NCBI GenBank assembly: GCA_026016205.1
Contig: CP061209.1
Span: 243,469-307,468 of the forward strand
Direction of reading: 5' to 3'
From: Methanosarcinales archaeon
GTDB lineage: Archaea > Halobacteriota > UBA148 > JAUWXC01
DNA length: 64,000 nucleotides
Shown: positions 27,146 through 35,609 of the stretch, one piece after another
How the letters are laid out: each line of letters starts with the position of its first letter
How positions within the stretch are numbered: the stretch's first letter is position 1
Position numbers and translations under genes: made by a program
Notes under the pieces: model-generated
Databases searched by the model: none
The model's input: only the letters and a program-made list of their open reading frames with translations
Told to the model about the DNA's origin: nothing

Positions 27146-27468
27146 AGACTGGCATCTGCGCTTTGATGAGTTCAGGTTCCACCTTGACAAGGACCCATCA
27201 TGGAGGTCTGGAGCGCGGCATCAATGCGATTCAGTTCACGGGCAGAGATGAGTTCTTCTCACCCGGAGAGAAGGCGCCAAAGACTGATGCCAATCCCAAC
27301 CTGAAAATCCCAGCGTTCGTGGAAGTGACAGATCGGGGACAGTTTGAATTGATAGAGAAGGCGCCACTGTTCCTGCACGTCAGATTCCTAACCGGCAAAC
27401 TGAAGGGCAGGTGGACGTTCCGGAGAAGCGATCCGAAGTCGCGCATGTGGATCTGCAAGAAGGAGTGA
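27136..27468 (+). pseudogene. frameshifted accessory gene, possible LigD-phosphoesterase-like tail
   Basis: An ATG at 27136 opens a protein-like stretch (MPVEDWHLRFDEFRFHLDKD then PSWRSGARH) that hits a TGA at 27250. A second frame, open from 27142, carries protein-like sequence from about 27220 (INAIQFTGRDEFFSPGEKAP) to the end (FLTGKLKGRWTFRRSD, WICKKE). Joining the two by one frameshift near 27210-27225 gives a plausible 110-residue protein. The tail G-K-L-K-G-R-W-x-x-x-R resembles the end of LigD 3'-phosphoesterase domains. That is a weak resemblance. Confidence 0.45.
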
Positions 27469-27475
27469 GGCTCGC

Positions 27476-27610
27476 ATGGATGAAGTTGTACTCGGAATCT
27501 GTTCTGAGTGCGCGAATTACGCCATTACCAAATGCAGCAAAGGTTACAAGCTGGACCAGCTCGGCCACGTCATCAGCTGCAAGGACTTCAAGAAGAGGCA
27601 TGCAGCATGA
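27476..27610 (+). CDS. 44-residue Cys-rich small protein
   Basis: ATG at 27476, TGA at 27608-27610. The product begins MDEVVLGICSECANYAIT and has four cysteines (C-x2-C, then C, then C in VISCKDF), suggesting a small zinc site. It lies 7 bp after the upstream gene, and its stop overlaps the next ATG (ATGA), so it is very likely translated as part of the cluster. Function unknown. Confidence 0.6.
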   Translation: MDEVVLGICSECANYAITKCSKGYKLDQLGHVISCKDFKKRHAA

Positions 27611-28062
27611 AGGCGACTGATAAACCCAGCTTCTGCACTGAAGCTAACTGTGAATGCATCTGGCATACGCTCTTTGAACCGGATGACTGGAAGGACGGCT
27701 ACTCCTTCGAGTGCATAGGCCGGATGAAAGAGCCGGTCGAGTTCAAATATAAGAAAGCGGTCCACGTCAACACCCACTACCACTGCATCTGGACGCCGTT
27801 AAAGGGCTGGGTGAAATTCGATGTCACCATTGAGGACATCTGGTATTCTGCACGTGTTATCACCAACTTCCTCAAATCCGAAGACCCAAAGGAATGCGCG
27901 AAGTGCGGAATCCATACGAGGATGATTCGCTTCACCAGGTGCCCACATTGCAGCAAACTTGCATGTGAGATATGCGCTCCTTCGGTGAGCATTCGTATAA
28001 AAGACCAAACCTGCATCTACTGTGGAAAGTCACTGGTTATAGACACCAGAAAGAAGGCCTAA
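27607..28062 (+). CDS. double zinc-ribbon protein of accessory cluster
   Basis: 151 residues from the ATG at 27607 (MKATDKPSFCTEANCECIW). About 12 cysteines. A C-terminal pair of ribbons CAKCGIHTRMIRFTRCPHC and CEICAPS...CIYCGKS suggests a treble-clef or nucleic-acid-binding role. The central part is aromatic and has two HYHCIW/EFKYKK-type segments. No family recognised. Last gene of the 26.6-28.1 kb cluster, which looks virus- or plasmid-like in gene size and novelty. Confidence 0.6.
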   Translation: MKATDKPSFCTEANCECIWHTLFEPDDWKDGYSFECIGRMKEPVEFKYKKAVHVNTHYHCIWTPLKGWVKFDVTIEDIWYSARVITNFLKSEDPKECAKCGIHTRMIRFTRCPHCSKLACEICAPSVSIRIKDQTCIYCGKSLVIDTRKKA

Positions 28063-28511
28063 ACACTTAGGAGTAACGTGCCTAAAGCATTTTTATAATC
28101 AACTCTATTATGCGCAGCAGTGCAAATTCACTGCTATCCAGCAGACTTATCAATTTAAGCAATTTCAATAACCAGTTTACGTTTTCATCAGTTTTGATAA
28201 GTGGTTTGGACTATTCGCGCCTCGCAGGGCGCGGGCTCTGTGCAGAACATTATCACGATATTGTCTTTGTTTTTAATACAGGCAAAAAGGTTTTATACTC
28301 TATAACGATTATATTCCATAACGATCACAGCGAGTTAATAACCCCATAAGGGGGAGTCGTGAGGATATTGAGGGACAAGTTGGGCACCAAGTATGGCAGT
28401 GTTACATGGGGAAAGCGTTGGGTATTTTAAAGACATATGGAGTGTAGAAAATCATATGAGACACACGGCGGTGAAGTTTGTAGGGCCGCATCAGCTTGCT
28501 GAGGTGGAATC
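28063..28511. other. 449-bp non-coding stretch before the hydrogenase operon
   Basis: No convincing gene. It holds a GC-rich hairpin (GCGCC...GGCGC, about 28216-28232), an AT-rich block with a TATA-like TTTTATAC (28291-28298), and a purine-rich 28340-28500 stretch leading to the Shine-Dalgarno GAGGTGG before 28512. If the TATA is used, the hydrogenase mRNA would have a leader of about 190 nt, unusually long for an archaeon. Confidence 0.5.
28291..28325 (+). promoter_or_regulatory. putative hydrogenase promoter with direct repeats
   Basis: TATA-like TTTTATAC (28291-28298) is followed by the octamer ATAACGAT twice, at 28302-28309 and 28318-28325, spaced 16 bp centre to centre. The repeats lie between TATA and the expected transcription start, the position where archaeal repressors commonly act. 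Inference from position and repetition only. Confidence 0.4.
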
Positions 28512-28988
28512 TTGAAAGCCGTTATTTTGTGTTGTGGAAATCCATTGGCAGCCGATGATGGTTTTGGCATCTCTGTTTTCGATGAACTTAAGAAAAAAGA
28601 GCTACCTGAAAACGTGCAGCTGATATGCGCTGGAACCGCCGGTCTTGATTTATTGTTTTATATAGAAGGTTTAGATAAGGTAGTCATTGTCGATGCCATA
28701 AGATCTGGCAGAGAGATCGGGACAATACAACGTTTTACTCGTGACCATTTTCCTGAACCGAGTTTGGTCCGTTTTTCTCTGCATGAACTCGGCCTGATTG
28801 ATGTAATAAAGGCTGGCGATATGACAATGCAAACAAATATGCCAAAAGATATCGTCATAATCGGGGTTGAAATTGAGAAGGTAAATCAGATTAGGTGGCA
28901 CGTCGGGCTTACGCCAAAAGTGAGTCAGGCGATACCCAGCGTAGTAGAGATGACGTTAAAAGAGGTATTTGGAGGAGTAGTAAAATGA
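28512..28988 (+). CDS. vhoD: hydrogenase maturation endopeptidase (HyaD/HycI/VhoD family)
   Basis: Nickel-dependent check protease that trims the C-terminus of the large subunit. 158 residues from a TTG (28512) with GAGGTGG before it. Family stretches: LCCGNPLAADDGFGISV (first metal Asp), VIVDAIRSG (second Asp) and HELGLIDV (His). It precedes the structural genes and overlaps the small-subunit start by 4 bp. Its target sequence is visible in the large subunit at 30151: DPCIACAVH then a 15-residue tail. Confidence 0.9.
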   Translation: MKAVILCCGNPLAADDGFGISVFDELKKKELPENVQLICAGTAGLDLLFYIEGLDKVVIVDAIRSGREIGTIQRFTRDHFPEPSLVRFSLHELGLIDVIKAGDMTMQTNMPKDIVIIGVEIEKVNQIRWHVGLTPKVSQAIPSVVEMTLKEVFGGVVK

Positions 28989-30145
28989 ACATGGAGGAGA
29001 GATCAATGGGGGATATTGAAGGAAAAAGTTCGGCGGAGCTGAAAAATCTCGACATACTGAAACTGGACAGAAGGACGTTCATGAAGACAGTTGGGGCACT
29101 GGGCGCATCCGCTTTTATGGGAACATACGCAGCAGATATCGCAAAAGCAATCGCAGAAACCGATCGAAATATTGTATGGCTGCAGGGTGCGGAATGCACG
29201 GGATGCAGCGTTTCGCTTTTGAACGCAGAATATCCGGACGTTCTTCAAGCGGTGACGGACTTAAAGGTCGCCATCCAGTACCACGAGACCTTAATGCCGC
29301 AGCAAGGTCTTTTCGTTGATGGAGTCCCAGTGGAGGATGCAGCGTTAAACGCCAACTATGCACTGGAGCATTTCCTAGACAGCGGCAAGCCATTCGTTCT
29401 TGTAGTGGAAGGGGCAATCCCCTTGGGTCCTGACGGAACCGGAAACTATTGTAAAATAGGAGATGAATCGTTCCTGCACATTACACAGAAAGCGGCCGAA
29501 AAAGCGCTAATCACAGTAGCAGCTGGAACCTGTGCAGCATACGGAGGCATTCCTGCGACACCGCCAAACCCGACGGACGCAGTAGGTCTGCAATTCCTTA
29601 AGACAACTAAAGGGGGCGCCCTCGGAGCGGGATACGTATCTCAGGCAGGGTTGCCAGTGATCAACATCCCCGGTTGCCCATCCCATCCAGACTGGGTGTT
29701 GCTGACATTGACGGCGGCGCTTCTTGACCTGATTCCTACAGACTTCCTTGACGAATTTCAAAGACCGAAGATGTTCTTCAATCCAGACTACACGATACAC
29801 GAGAACTGTCCGCGAAGAGGATTCTACGATATGGGCAAGTTGGATACCGAATACGCCGGAGGCAAGTGTCTCTGGAAACTCGGCTGCAGAGCGATGCTGT
29901 CGCACGCAGACTGTCCAACGCGGTTGTGGAATAGCGGGACAAGCATGTGCACGCAAGTAGGCGGTCCATGCATAGGTTGCGTTGAGCCGACGTTCCCGGA
30001 GGGATCGCTTGCAGTGGAAGTCGAGGGGATACCGGCGCTTGTCGGCGTTGACATAAACACGGCAGCCTTAACGGCGACGGGCGCAGCAGCAGTAGGCGTG
30101 GGAGCGCATGCGCTGCGCAGAATAGTACCATCTAAGGAGGATTGA
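28985..30145 (+). CDS. vhoG: [NiFe] hydrogenase small subunit, Tat-exported, membrane-anchored
   Basis: 386 residues from 28985 (SD GGAGGAG); a second ATG at 29008 with its own GGAGGAGAG is an alternative. Twin-arginine signal LDRRTFMKTVGALGASAFMG (about 28-47). The iron-sulfur cluster ligands are present: AECTGCSVSLLN, AAGTCAAYGG, NIPGCPSHPDWV for the proximal cluster; the C-terminal ENCPRRGFYD, GKCLWKLGCRA and GGPCIGCVEP for medial and distal. A hydrophobic C-terminal helix (about 353-380) anchors it. Group 1 uptake type facing outward, passing electrons to the cytochrome b at 31752. Confidence 0.94.
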   Translation: MNMEERSMGDIEGKSSAELKNLDILKLDRRTFMKTVGALGASAFMGTYAADIAKAIAETDRNIVWLQGAECTGCSVSLLNAEYPDVLQAVTDLKVAIQYHETLMPQQGLFVDGVPVEDAALNANYALEHFLDSGKPFVLVVEGAIPLGPDGTGNYCKIGDESFLHITQKAAEKALITVAAGTCAAYGGIPATPPNPTDAVGLQFLKTTKGGALGAGYVSQAGLPVINIPGCPSHPDWVLLTLTAALLDLIPTDFLDEFQRPKMFFNPDYTIHENCPRRGFYDMGKLDTEYAGGKCLWKLGCRAMLSHADCPTRLWNSGTSMCTQVGGPCIGCVEPTFPEGSLAVEVEGIPALVGVDINTAALTATGAAAVGVGAHALRRIVPSKED

Positions 30146-30150
30146 GTAAA

Positions 30151-31743
30151 ATGCAAAAAGTAGTTATTGATCCGCTAACGAGGATCGAGGGACACCTCAG
30201 ATTCGAGGCGGATGTTACGGATGGAAAGGTAACGGAGGCATACAGCTCCGGTCAGTTATTCAGGGGCTTCGAGGTAATCCTGCAAGGCAGACACCCATAC
30301 GATGCGTATCATTTCACACAGCGAATATGTGGAGTCTGTCCTGTTGCACATGCAACGGCATCCATTCGCGCCTTGGACATGGCCTATGGCCTGTCAACCA
30401 CAGACATACCACAGAATGCCAGATTGATCCGCAATATAGTCATCGCCGCGAATACTATCATGAGCCATGCAACGCACTTCTATGCGCTCTGGGCACCGGA
30501 TTTGGTGAATCCGCTATATAAGCAAGTGTTAACGGATGCGGGCGCACCGGAGGTATACGATGAGCTGGCAGCAAGATTCACACCATTTACAGGGACATCC
30601 TGGATTGGTGCGGTCCAGGCGAGGAAGATTCTGCACGAGATTATCGCCGTTCTCGGCGGCAAAATGCCCCATCACATGACGTTCGTGCCAGGCGGAGTTA
30701 CCGTCACACCCACGACAGGCGACATCGCAAAGATATACGCGATGTGGCTGCAGGGAAAGACCTTCGTCGAGAGCCAGGTGCTTGGCTGCTCCGTTGAACG
30801 CTGGCTACAGAATAAATCTCTGAGCGATGTGCTGGCGTGGTTGAACGAAAGCCCGGCGCACGCAAACAGCGATCTCGGACTCCTGATTAGATACGGTGGA
30901 CCGGTAGAGGATGTCAATCTCGGGCTTCACACATACGGAGGATACAGCGGCAATGAGCCAATCGGACTGCTATCATTCGGCGTGTTCTACGACGGAGATG
31001 GCTGGGGATGGCTCCAGTCAGGATTCACAGACGCGGTGACGCTTGTCAAAGAAGCGTTTGATCCGAACAAGATCACGGAGCAGATTCAGCACTCATGGTA
31101 CGAGGGATACGAGGGCGGCAAGCATCCCTATGATGGCGTAACCACTCCAAACTATGCGCCTGGGACAGAGAAGTATTCATTCATAAAGGCACCGAGATAC
31201 GACAACAAGCCGGCCGAGGTAGGGCCTCTGGCGGTAATGGTCAACGACGGGGATCCGCTTGTGGTAGATCTCGCGAAGAACTTGGGAGTAAACGTCTATA
31301 CGAGGACGCTGGCCAGACTACATGAAACGGTGCGGGTGTTTGCCAAGATACCCGAGTGGTCGCTCGAGTTAATCGACAACCTGAACCAGGGCCATGGTGC
31401 GAAAGCATCTGACTTCTGCAATAACACTCCGGTTCCGGAAACAGGAGACGGTTACGGGCTGACAGAAGCACCGAGAGGCGCACTTGGACACTGGATTAAA
31501 ATCAGAGACGGCAAGATTGCCAACTATCAGGCAGTAGTTCCGACGACGTGGAACTGCTCTCCGAAGGGCTCAAATGGATACAGAGGGCCCGCGGAGCAGG
31601 CAGCCCTTGACACGCCAGTCCCAGATGTGGGCAATCCGGTCCAGCTCGGGTCAGTAGTCAGGTCGTTCGATCCCTGCATCGCCTGTGCAGTGCACACGAT
31701 TGACAGGAAGACCAACGAGACATACGAGCTCAGGATAGTGTAG
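30151..31743 (+). CDS. vhoA: [NiFe] hydrogenase large (catalytic) subunit
   Basis: 530 residues. I choose the ATG at 30151, 10 bases after AAGGAGG; the TTG at 30142 is too close to that site. Ligand motifs: L1 RICGVCPVAHATA and L2 DPCIACAVH, giving the four cysteines of the NiFe centre. The 15-residue tail after the last His (TIDRKTNETYELRIV) should be cleaved by the maturation protease. N-terminal DPLTRIEGHLRFEAD is the family hallmark. Forms the catalytic heterodimer with the small subunit and is exported with it. Confidence 0.96.
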   Translation: MQKVVIDPLTRIEGHLRFEADVTDGKVTEAYSSGQLFRGFEVILQGRHPYDAYHFTQRICGVCPVAHATASIRALDMAYGLSTTDIPQNARLIRNIVIAANTIMSHATHFYALWAPDLVNPLYKQVLTDAGAPEVYDELAARFTPFTGTSWIGAVQARKILHEIIAVLGGKMPHHMTFVPGGVTVTPTTGDIAKIYAMWLQGKTFVESQVLGCSVERWLQNKSLSDVLAWLNESPAHANSDLGLLIRYGGPVEDVNLGLHTYGGYSGNEPIGLLSFGVFYDGDGWGWLQSGFTDAVTLVKEAFDPNKITEQIQHSWYEGYEGGKHPYDGVTTPNYAPGTEKYSFIKAPRYDNKPAEVGPLAVMVNDGDPLVVDLAKNLGVNVYTRTLARLHETVRVFAKIPEWSLELIDNLNQGHGAKASDFCNNTPVPETGDGYGLTEAPRGALGHWIKIRDGKIANYQAVVPTTWNCSPKGSNGYRGPAEQAALDTPVPDVGNPVQLGSVVRSFDPCIACAVHTIDRKTNETYELRIV

Positions 31744-31751
31744 GTGACATC

Positions 31752-32501
31752 ATGGCAAAGCAACTAGTAGAAAGATGGAACAAGCCGATGATGGCCATGC
31801 ACTGGCTCCACATGGTCACGTGCCTGATACTGATCGTCACCGGCTTCCGCATCTACCTGGGGTGGGGACTCCCATCCACTTTTTCACAGGCAAGAGCGTT
31901 ACATATGGTCGCAGTGACAGGATTCTTGGTATCATGGTTCATTCTGTTACCGTATGCCATGGGTCTGGAGGCCCTAGAGGGTATCAAACATCTCGGCGCT
32001 AAGCAGGGCATCAAACATTTCATGAAGGCGAATCTATTCACTGGGGATGATGTACATAGACTGAAGGCTGCAATGCTCAACTTCTGTGGAAAGCAGAAGG
32101 AATACCCAGCGCTCACGATATACAATAAAAAGACGGGACTCTATGAGAACAAGAGCCATCCGGTGACAAAAATCCTCATACCGCTAGAGGGGGTAGCTGT
32201 TTTTCTCATTGCAATAACCGGATTCGTCTTGTATGATCTCAACTGGACGGTCTTAGGCATTAACATGGGCAGCATCATACTGGGCATCGCGACATCCATA
32301 GGCGCAGTATTCGGATACAGTGCAATGACGCTCTGCAGGGCGCTACACCTGGGAATGATGTATCTCTTCATTCTGGACCTTTTCATACACGTTGGTATAT
32401 TGCAGGCAGATCCAAAAGTCAAGCAGGCATGGAAAGCGATGTTCTTCACTGGCAAGGAAGATATCAGTGCTTCACCGTACGCAAAAGTCATAAAAAAATA
32501 G
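31752..32501 (+). CDS. vhoC: hydrogenase cytochrome b subunit
   Basis: 249 residues, four to five membrane spans. Candidate heme-ligand histidines lie in MMAMHWLHMVTCLIL, ARALHMVAVTGFLVS and LCRALHLGMMYLFILDLFIHVG. A cytoplasmic loop (about 70-135) is long and charged. In methanogens with cytochromes this subunit passes electrons from H2 to methanophenazine. It lies 8 bp after the large subunit, completing a G-A-C order. Confidence 0.92.
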   Translation: MAKQLVERWNKPMMAMHWLHMVTCLILIVTGFRIYLGWGLPSTFSQARALHMVAVTGFLVSWFILLPYAMGLEALEGIKHLGAKQGIKHFMKANLFTGDDVHRLKAAMLNFCGKQKEYPALTIYNKKTGLYENKSHPVTKILIPLEGVAVFLIAITGFVLYDLNWTVLGINMGSIILGIATSIGAVFGYSAMTLCRALHLGMMYLFILDLFIHVGILQADPKVKQAWKAMFFTGKEDISASPYAKVIKK

Positions 32502-32511
32502 GAGGTTGGAC

Positions 32512-32600
32512 GGAGCAGATAACGCTGTTACTCTCCGCCCGCCCCCACGATGGACGCTGGGCGCACATTGCACGAGCGAAGCAGTTTCACTATCTGCTCC
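32512..32600. repeat. 10-bp perfect inverted repeat after the hydrogenase genes
   Basis: GGAGCAGATA (32512-32521) and its exact complement TATCTGCTCC (32591-32600) flank a 69-bp C-rich segment. It sits in the 184-bp gap between the cytochrome b gene and the anchored protein at 32686. In RNA it could form a closed loop domain, acting as a processing or stability element. No T-run follows, so it is not a simple terminator. Confidence 0.5.
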
Positions 32601-32685
32601 TCCCCCCAGCGGTCCGTGAAAGGGGACATGAAAAAGAGAAGGGGACTGACGTGACAGAACGCTATAATTGAAAGAGGAAATTAAC

Positions 32686-33099
32686 ATGAGAAAGGGGTTG
32701 ATGGTATTCGTAACACTGGCCGTTGTGGTGACGTTTCTGGTAGGCGCAGGCGTCGGACACATGATGCATGAGCCCAAGAAGACAACCGTTACTGAATTTA
32801 AGTACATCACGGAATACCAGCGACACGAGATAGAGCAGATTGCACACGACGTTGCAACCGAGCGAGAATACGAGTATGGCGTGTATGACTGCGAGGAGTT
32901 TTCTCGCGAGCTGGTCAGGCGACTGGAGACGAGGGGGTACGATGCGGAATACATCGCCGGATATTACGGTTCGGCAGATCAACACGGTCCACATACGTGG
33001 GACAAGGTGTCGATTTATATCGAGGCGACCAATGGGCGCATAATACCGCCAGAGGAGTTTGAAAAGAATTATTTGATTTTTACTACTTTACCACGTTAG
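32686..33099 (+). CDS. membrane-anchored transglutaminase-like protein
   Basis: 137 residues from the ATG at 32686 (AGAGG before it). N-terminal signal anchor LMVFVTLAVVVTFLVGAGVG, then an outward domain. It has a Cys-led helix YDCEEFSRELVRRLETRGYDAEYI, a His in GPHTWDKVSIYIEATNG (H, then the Asp/Glu position) and a final PPEEFEKNYLIF. This order matches transglutaminase-like cysteine hydrolases (Cys-His-Asp). Its place between the hydrogenase structural and hyp genes suggests a role with the exported enzyme, but it may be a passenger. Confidence 0.65.
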   Translation: MRKGLMVFVTLAVVVTFLVGAGVGHMMHEPKKTTVTEFKYITEYQRHEIEQIAHDVATEREYEYGVYDCEEFSRELVRRLETRGYDAEYIAGYYGSADQHGPHTWDKVSIYIEATNGRIIPPEEFEKNYLIFTTLPR

Positions 33100-33123
33100 A
33101 GATATGAAAAGGGGATATCGCTG

Positions 33124-33204
33124 ATGAAAAAGAGCTTGGAGGATTTTCTTATGTTAATAACAACTCTGTCCGGGTTATTGTGTCTATTGTGGATATTAGT
33201 GTGA
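33124..33204 (+). CDS. possible 26-residue membrane peptide
   Basis: ATG at 33124, stop at 33202-33204; product MKKSLEDFLMLITTLSG then LLCLLWILV: a charged start and one hydrophobic helix. The ribosome site upstream is poor (GGGGAT). It lies between the anchored protein and hypC in the same orientation. Listed as possible only. Confidence 0.35.
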   Translation: MKKSLEDFLMLITTLSGLLCLLWILV

Positions 33205-33241
33205 GTATGTATGTTATAAATAAATTGGTGGAGGTTGTGCG

Positions 33242-33511
33242 ATGTGCCTTGCAATACCCGGAAAAATAATAAAAATAAGTGACGACAAAAAAGCAGCGAC
33301 TGTTGACTTCGGCGGAGTTAAACAGGAGGTACGGTTAGACCTTCTTTATGGAGTAGATGATTTTATGATTGGCAATTATGTGTTGGTGCATGTAGGCTAT
33401 GCCATCCAACTCATGTCCCAGCAAGAAGGGAAGGAAACTCTGAAACTATTCTCTGAATATGCGGATGCGCTGGAAAAAGAGCTTCAGGGGGAATCCGAGC
33501 ATGGAATTTAG
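33242..33511 (+). CDS. hypC: hydrogenase maturation chaperone HypC
   Basis: 89 residues. Starts MCLAIPGKIIKI with the essential N-terminal Cys2 that carries the Fe(CN)2CO unit with HypD. Strong Shine-Dalgarno GTGGAGG before the ATG. It begins the hypC-D-A-B-E-F run and its 3' end overlaps hypD by 11 bp. Confidence 0.95.
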   Translation: MCLAIPGKIIKISDDKKAATVDFGGVKQEVRLDLLYGVDDFMIGNYVLVHVGYAIQLMSQQEGKETLKLFSEYADALEKELQGESEHGI

Positions 33512-34571
33512 GGACAAGGTGCTTGGAAAAAAGGTCGTCAGATTGATTCATTCGTTAATGCCGGATCGTGCCGTGAGGATAATCCATGTTTGCGGGACGC
33601 ATGAGCAGACTATTACAAAGTATGGGCTGCGGACACTCCTTCCGAAAAACTTGGAATTATTGAGCGGACCGGGATGTCCGGTCTGTGTCACGCCCGCAAA
33701 AGATATTGATGAGGCGATTTTCCTTGCAAAAAATTGCGCAACATTGGTCACCTACGGTGACATGATGCGCGTTCCAGGCTCTGACATGAGTTTGGACGAG
33801 GCGAGATCGGACGGTGCGGATGTGAAGGTTGCATACAGCGTAAACGATGCGGTGCGGATGGCATCCAATACGAAGAAGGATGTTGTCTTTTTCGGCATCG
33901 GGTTTGAGACTACCGCGCCGTCAAATGCTGCCGTGCTTTGCAATCGCCCGCCAGATAATTTCAGCATCCTGCTGTCTCACAAGCTGGTTCCGCCCGCTAT
34001 GGAAGCGCTTGTTGGTGATGGTGATGTGAGTTTTGATGGAGTCATAGCTCCGGGACATGTCTCGACGATCATCGGGACCGTGCCATATGAGAGTTTTGCA
34101 GAGAGGGGCATTCCTGTCATAGTCACGGGATTTGAACCCCTGGATGTTCTCTTTGCCGTGTTGATGATATTGAAACAGATGAAGGAGGGGCAATCAAGGG
34201 TGGAAAACGAATACTCGAGGGTGGTGTTCGCGAATGGAAATATAAAGGCGCAAACGCTCATGATTGAGGCGTTTGATGTGGCGGATGCATATTGGCGCGG
34301 CATAGGTGAGGTCGCCAATTCCGGGCTGGCAATAAAACCGATGTTCAGCCAGTTTGACGCGAGGGAGAAATACGATATCGCTATTGGCGAGGTACAGGAT
34401 TTACATCCGGGATGCAGTTGTGGACTTGTGTTGACTGCCAAGGCTACGCCAGAGGATTGCAAGTTGTTTGGAAAAGTGTGCACGCCGGAGAAGCCGTATG
34501 GGCCGTGCATGGTGAGCAAAGAGGGAACGTGTCATAATTGGTGGAAATACGGACGTTACGGTCTGGAGTAA
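33501..34571 (+). CDS. hypD: hydrogenase maturation protein HypD
   Basis: 356 residues from the ATG at 33501 (MEFRDKVLGKKVV). Scaffold for assembling Fe(CN)2CO. Motifs: VCGTHEQTITKYGLR, SGPGCPVCVTP, GIGFETTAPSNA, IAPGHVSTIIG, and the C-terminal [4Fe-4S] cysteines in DLHPGCSCGLVL, CKLFGKVCTPEKPYGPCMVSKEGTC. Overlaps hypC and precedes hypA by 2 bp. Confidence 0.96.
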   Translation: MEFRDKVLGKKVVRLIHSLMPDRAVRIIHVCGTHEQTITKYGLRTLLPKNLELLSGPGCPVCVTPAKDIDEAIFLAKNCATLVTYGDMMRVPGSDMSLDEARSDGADVKVAYSVNDAVRMASNTKKDVVFFGIGFETTAPSNAAVLCNRPPDNFSILLSHKLVPPAMEALVGDGDVSFDGVIAPGHVSTIIGTVPYESFAERGIPVIVTGFEPLDVLFAVLMILKQMKEGQSRVENEYSRVVFANGNIKAQTLMIEAFDVADAYWRGIGEVANSGLAIKPMFSQFDAREKYDIAIGEVQDLHPGCSCGLVLTAKATPEDCKLFGKVCTPEKPYGPCMVSKEGTCHNWWKYGRYGLE

Positions 34572-34573
34572 GA

Positions 34574-34954
34574 ATGCACGAATACAGTGTGGCAATGGGG
34601 GTGTACGAGGTTGTGTTAAATGTGGCACTGAAGAATAATGCTGCCAGGGTTATCTCGGTAGATCTGGAGCTGGGCGAACTGACTCATATCAATCCAGTGC
34701 AGTTGAGTTTTTGTTTCGAGGCTGTGGCCAAGGGAAGCCTATTAGAACGGACGGATTTGAACGTCATAAAAGTGGCTCCGGAGATCAGGTGTAAATGTGG
34801 ATACGAAGGCAGCATCAACACGGAGCAACAGACCTTTTACGACTTGATACTCAATCTGCGCTGCCCTAAATGTGGGAATCCTGCACCTGAACTGACATCA
34901 GGCCGAGAGATAAACGTTAGAGATATTAAAATGGAGGTAGATGGAAATGCATGA
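34574..34954 (+). CDS. hypA: nickel-insertion protein HypA
   Basis: 126 residues from ATG 34574. N-terminal MHEYSVAMGV with the nickel-binding His2, and a zinc site of two CxxC pairs (RCKCGYEG...RCPKCGN). Delivers Ni to the large subunit together with HypB. The C-terminus ends in INVRDIKMEVDGNA and overlaps the hypB start. Confidence 0.94.
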   Translation: MHEYSVAMGVYEVVLNVALKNNAARVISVDLELGELTHINPVQLSFCFEAVAKGSLLERTDLNVIKVAPEIRCKCGYEGSINTEQQTFYDLILNLRCPKCGNPAPELTSGREINVRDIKMEVDGNA

Positions 34955-35609
34955 CATTCGCGTAGAAGTTGGATTCGATATATTACAGGCAAATGAAGCG
35001 CTTGCAGAGAAAAATCGTGCCCTATTAGATGATTTTGGTGTTACCGCCTTTAATATCATGGGTGCGATTGGTTCTGGAAAGACGACGCTGATAGAATTGG
35101 CTGCTGATAGGCTCGGCGACAGGCATGGAATAGGGGCGATCGCAGGAGACATCGTTGCAGACATTGATGCCGAGCGCTTTAAGCGGCACAATGTGCCAAC
35201 GGTCCCCCTGAATACTGGAAAGGAATGTCATCTTGACGCCCATCTGGTCGAACACGCCCTGGAACGGCTGCCGTTGGATGACCTGGACATTTTGTTCATA
35301 GAAAACGTTGGAAATCTGATCTGCCCAACTGATTATTCGCTTGGAGAGCATCATCGCGTGGTCATTGTTAGCGTGAGCGAGGGCGATGACATAGTGGAAA
35401 AACATCCGATGATATTTAAGACCTGCAGCCTGGCGATTGTAAACAAGGTGGACATTGCGAAGGCAGTGAATGCCGATGCAGATAAGATGGTCGATGATGT
35501 GCTCAGGATTAATCCGCGGATTAAGGCACTGAAGACGAGCAAGACCACAGGCGAAGGCGTTGACGATTGGATTAAATTCATCGAGGGGAATATGAATGTC
35601 CATAGGTAA
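34947..35609 (+). CDS. hypB: nickel-insertion GTPase HypB
   Basis: 220 residues from the ATG at 34947, 8 bases after GGAGGT; the ATG at 34941 is too close to that site. SIMIBI GTPase: P-loop GAIGSGKTTLIE, switch DIVADIDAERF, metal site TGKECHLDAHLV (Cys-His), IENVGNLICP, and base motif VNKVDIAK. It lacks the His-rich N-terminal nickel store seen in some bacteria. Confidence 0.95.
   Translation: MHDIRVEVGFDILQANEALAEKNRALLDDFGVTAFNIMGAIGSGKTTLIELAADRLGDRHGIGAIAGDIVADIDAERFKRHNVPTVPLNTGKECHLDAHLVEHALERLPLDDLDILFIENVGNLICPTDYSLGEHHRVVIVSVSEGDDIVEKHPMIFKTCSLAIVNKVDIAKAVNADADKMVDDVLRINPRIKALKTSKTTGEGVDDWIKFIEGNMNVHR

Noticed and set aside
28110-28349. 79-codon reading frame before the hydrogenase operon
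   Set aside because: No ribosome site, low-complexity composition, and it overlaps the best promoter candidate.
33211-33222. TATA box GTTATAAATAAA just before hypC
   Set aside because: It would place the transcription start downstream of the Shine-Dalgarno. hypC is more likely read from an upstream promoter.
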